From CAYSYN01 sp964447735 (lineage in GTDB: Bacteria > Patescibacteriota > Minisyncoccia > Minisyncoccales > GBS-2), in the NCBI GenBank assembly GCA_964447735.1, contig CAYUTJ010000032.1:1-6544 (forward strand): a stretch of 6,544 bases of DNA, read 5' to 3'. Made by a program: the position numbers and the translations under genes. Below are positions 5,901-6,544 of the stretch, one piece after another (the first letter of the stretch is position 1; each line of letters starts with the position of its first letter). The notes beneath the pieces were generated by a model. It was not told the origin of the DNA. It saw nothing but the letters and a program-made list of their open reading frames with translations, and searched no databases.

Positions 5901-6544
5901 ATGCTCGACAAAAAACAAAAATATCTGCAAATTGCCCTAAACAGCACTTTAGAAGAGGCCAAAGCTATAATTTCTCAAATTCCCTTAGATGAAAGAATAA
6001 TTTTGGAAGCAGGAACTCCTCTAATAAAGAATTATGGAACAAAAGCAATTGAAACTATAAAAAGATTTTGGGAAGAAAGAATTTTTGGACCTCAAATAGA
6101 ATATCAAAGCTCTTGGTTAGAAAAGTTAATAAAGGAAATGGCAAAAAAGGCAAAAGAAAAAGAAATTTTCCCAAAAGAGAAACAAATTCCTCTTTCTCCT
6201 TACATTGTTGCTGATTTAAAATGCATGGATAGAGGAGAAAGAGAAGTTCAAATTGCAAAAATGGGAGGAGCAAGCGGCGCTGTTGTTTTAGGCCAAGCTC
6301 CAGTAGAAACTATAAATGCTTTTATTGAAGCTTGTGAAAAATATGGATTAGATGCGATGGTCGATATGATGAACGTAAAATATCCTTTAGAAGTTTTGAG
6401 AAAATTAAAAAAATTACCAAAAGTTGTCATTTTACATAGAGGAGTAGATGAGGAAAGATTTAATCCAGAGTCAGAAATTCCCTATCACGAAATTCATAGG
6501 ATAAAAGAAAATTATGATATCATGATTGCCATTGCTGGAGGAGA
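5901..6544 (+). CDS. 3-hexulose-6-phosphate synthase-like enzyme (OMPDC superfamily), 3'-truncated by window edge
   Basis: HPS joins formaldehyde and ribulose 5-phosphate, or runs in reverse to yield pentose phosphate; it is a TIM barrel related to OMP and keto-gulonate-phosphate decarboxylases. The visible 214 residues show KYLQIALNST (strand 1), ILEAGTPLIKNYG (strand 2, Glu36), the Asp105-x-Lys107-x-x-Asp110 motif in VADLKCMD, VDMMNV (Asp155), His179 in LHRGVDEE, and IAGG (211-214). Compared with E. coli KGPDC numbering as I recall it, Asp155, Val182 and Ala212 fall at positions 112, 139 and 169, where HPS rather than KGPDC residues are seen. Two oddities: Asn14 replaces the usual first-strand Asp, and an approximately 40-residue insertion (about 57-100) lies before the DxKxxD strand. 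The ATG lies 11 bases after the HD gene. The C-terminal end is outside the window. Confidence 0.82.
   Translation, partial: MLDKKQKYLQIALNSTLEEAKAIISQIPLDERIILEAGTPLIKNYGTKAIETIKRFWEERIFGPQIEYQSSWLEKLIKEMAKKAKEKEIFPKEKQIPLSPYIVADLKCMDRGEREVQIAKMGGASGAVVLGQAPVETINAFIEACEKYGLDAMVDMMNVKYPLEVLRKLKKLPKVVILHRGVDEERFNPESEIPYHEIHRIKENYDIMIAIAGG

Noticed and set aside
6055..6430. Two minus-strand reading frames at the right end
   Set aside because: They oppose the HPS-like gene, whose motifs and spacing are convincing. Their Phe/Leu-rich products are the complement of Lys/Glu-rich coding DNA.
1..6544. CRISPR arrays, tRNA or rRNA genes, insertion sequences, att sites
   Set aside because: No regularly spaced repeats, cloverleaf, transposase or terminal inverted repeats were seen on either strand.

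Overview
The window is AT-rich (about 30% G+C by eye). It carries nine densely packed genes, all on the + strand: two cut by the window edges, two very small. The best guess is a bacterium of the Candidate Phyla Radiation (Patescibacteria, Parcubacteria-like). The reasons are the low G+C, overlapping compact genes, short basic orphan proteins, a good sigma70-type promoter before rtcB, and the combination of RtcB/archease, Nif3-like, DUF763 and presenilin-like proteins. A DPANN archaeon is the main alternative, because several of these families also occur there. Stops read as standard: rtcB ends at TGA, the other complete genes at TAA, and Trp is TGG.

Layout. Positions 1-396 hold the 3' part of an archease gene. 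Positions 397-513 are a short intergenic region with a weak hairpin plus T-rich tail, then a TTTACA-N17-TAAAAT promoter whose expected transcription start falls on the ATG of rtcB. Positions 514-1962 encode a complete RtcB RNA ligase with every catalytic residue in place. A 69-base AT-rich spacer follows. Then comes a closely spaced series: a 52-residue basic protein, a Nif3-like metalloprotein, a DUF763 protein with a helix-hairpin-helix-like motif, a 68-residue very basic protein, a presenilin-type intramembrane aspartyl protease, an HD-domain nucleotidase-like protein, and the 5' part of a 3-hexulose-6-phosphate-synthase-like gene that runs off the right edge. Successive genes overlap by 23, 0, 46 and 17 bases, then are separated by 26 and 11 bases, which suggests one transcription unit.

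Function. Archease and RtcB form a known pair for RNA ligation (tRNA splicing or RNA repair). The last two genes point to nucleotide and pentose-phosphate metabolism (dNMP dephosphorylation; ribulose monophosphate chemistry). Nif3-like, DUF763 and the two small basic proteins have no settled role. Their co-transcription with rtcB makes an RNA- or DNA-related role worth testing but does not prove it. Most of the window is ordinary gene content for such a lineage. The parts most worth a second look are the apparently leaderless rtcB promoter, the lack of Shine-Dalgarno sequences, the 46-base dual-coding overlap, the HhH-like motif in DUF763, the presenilin homologue, and the synthase with an approximately 40-residue insertion and an Asn at a normally Asp active-site position.
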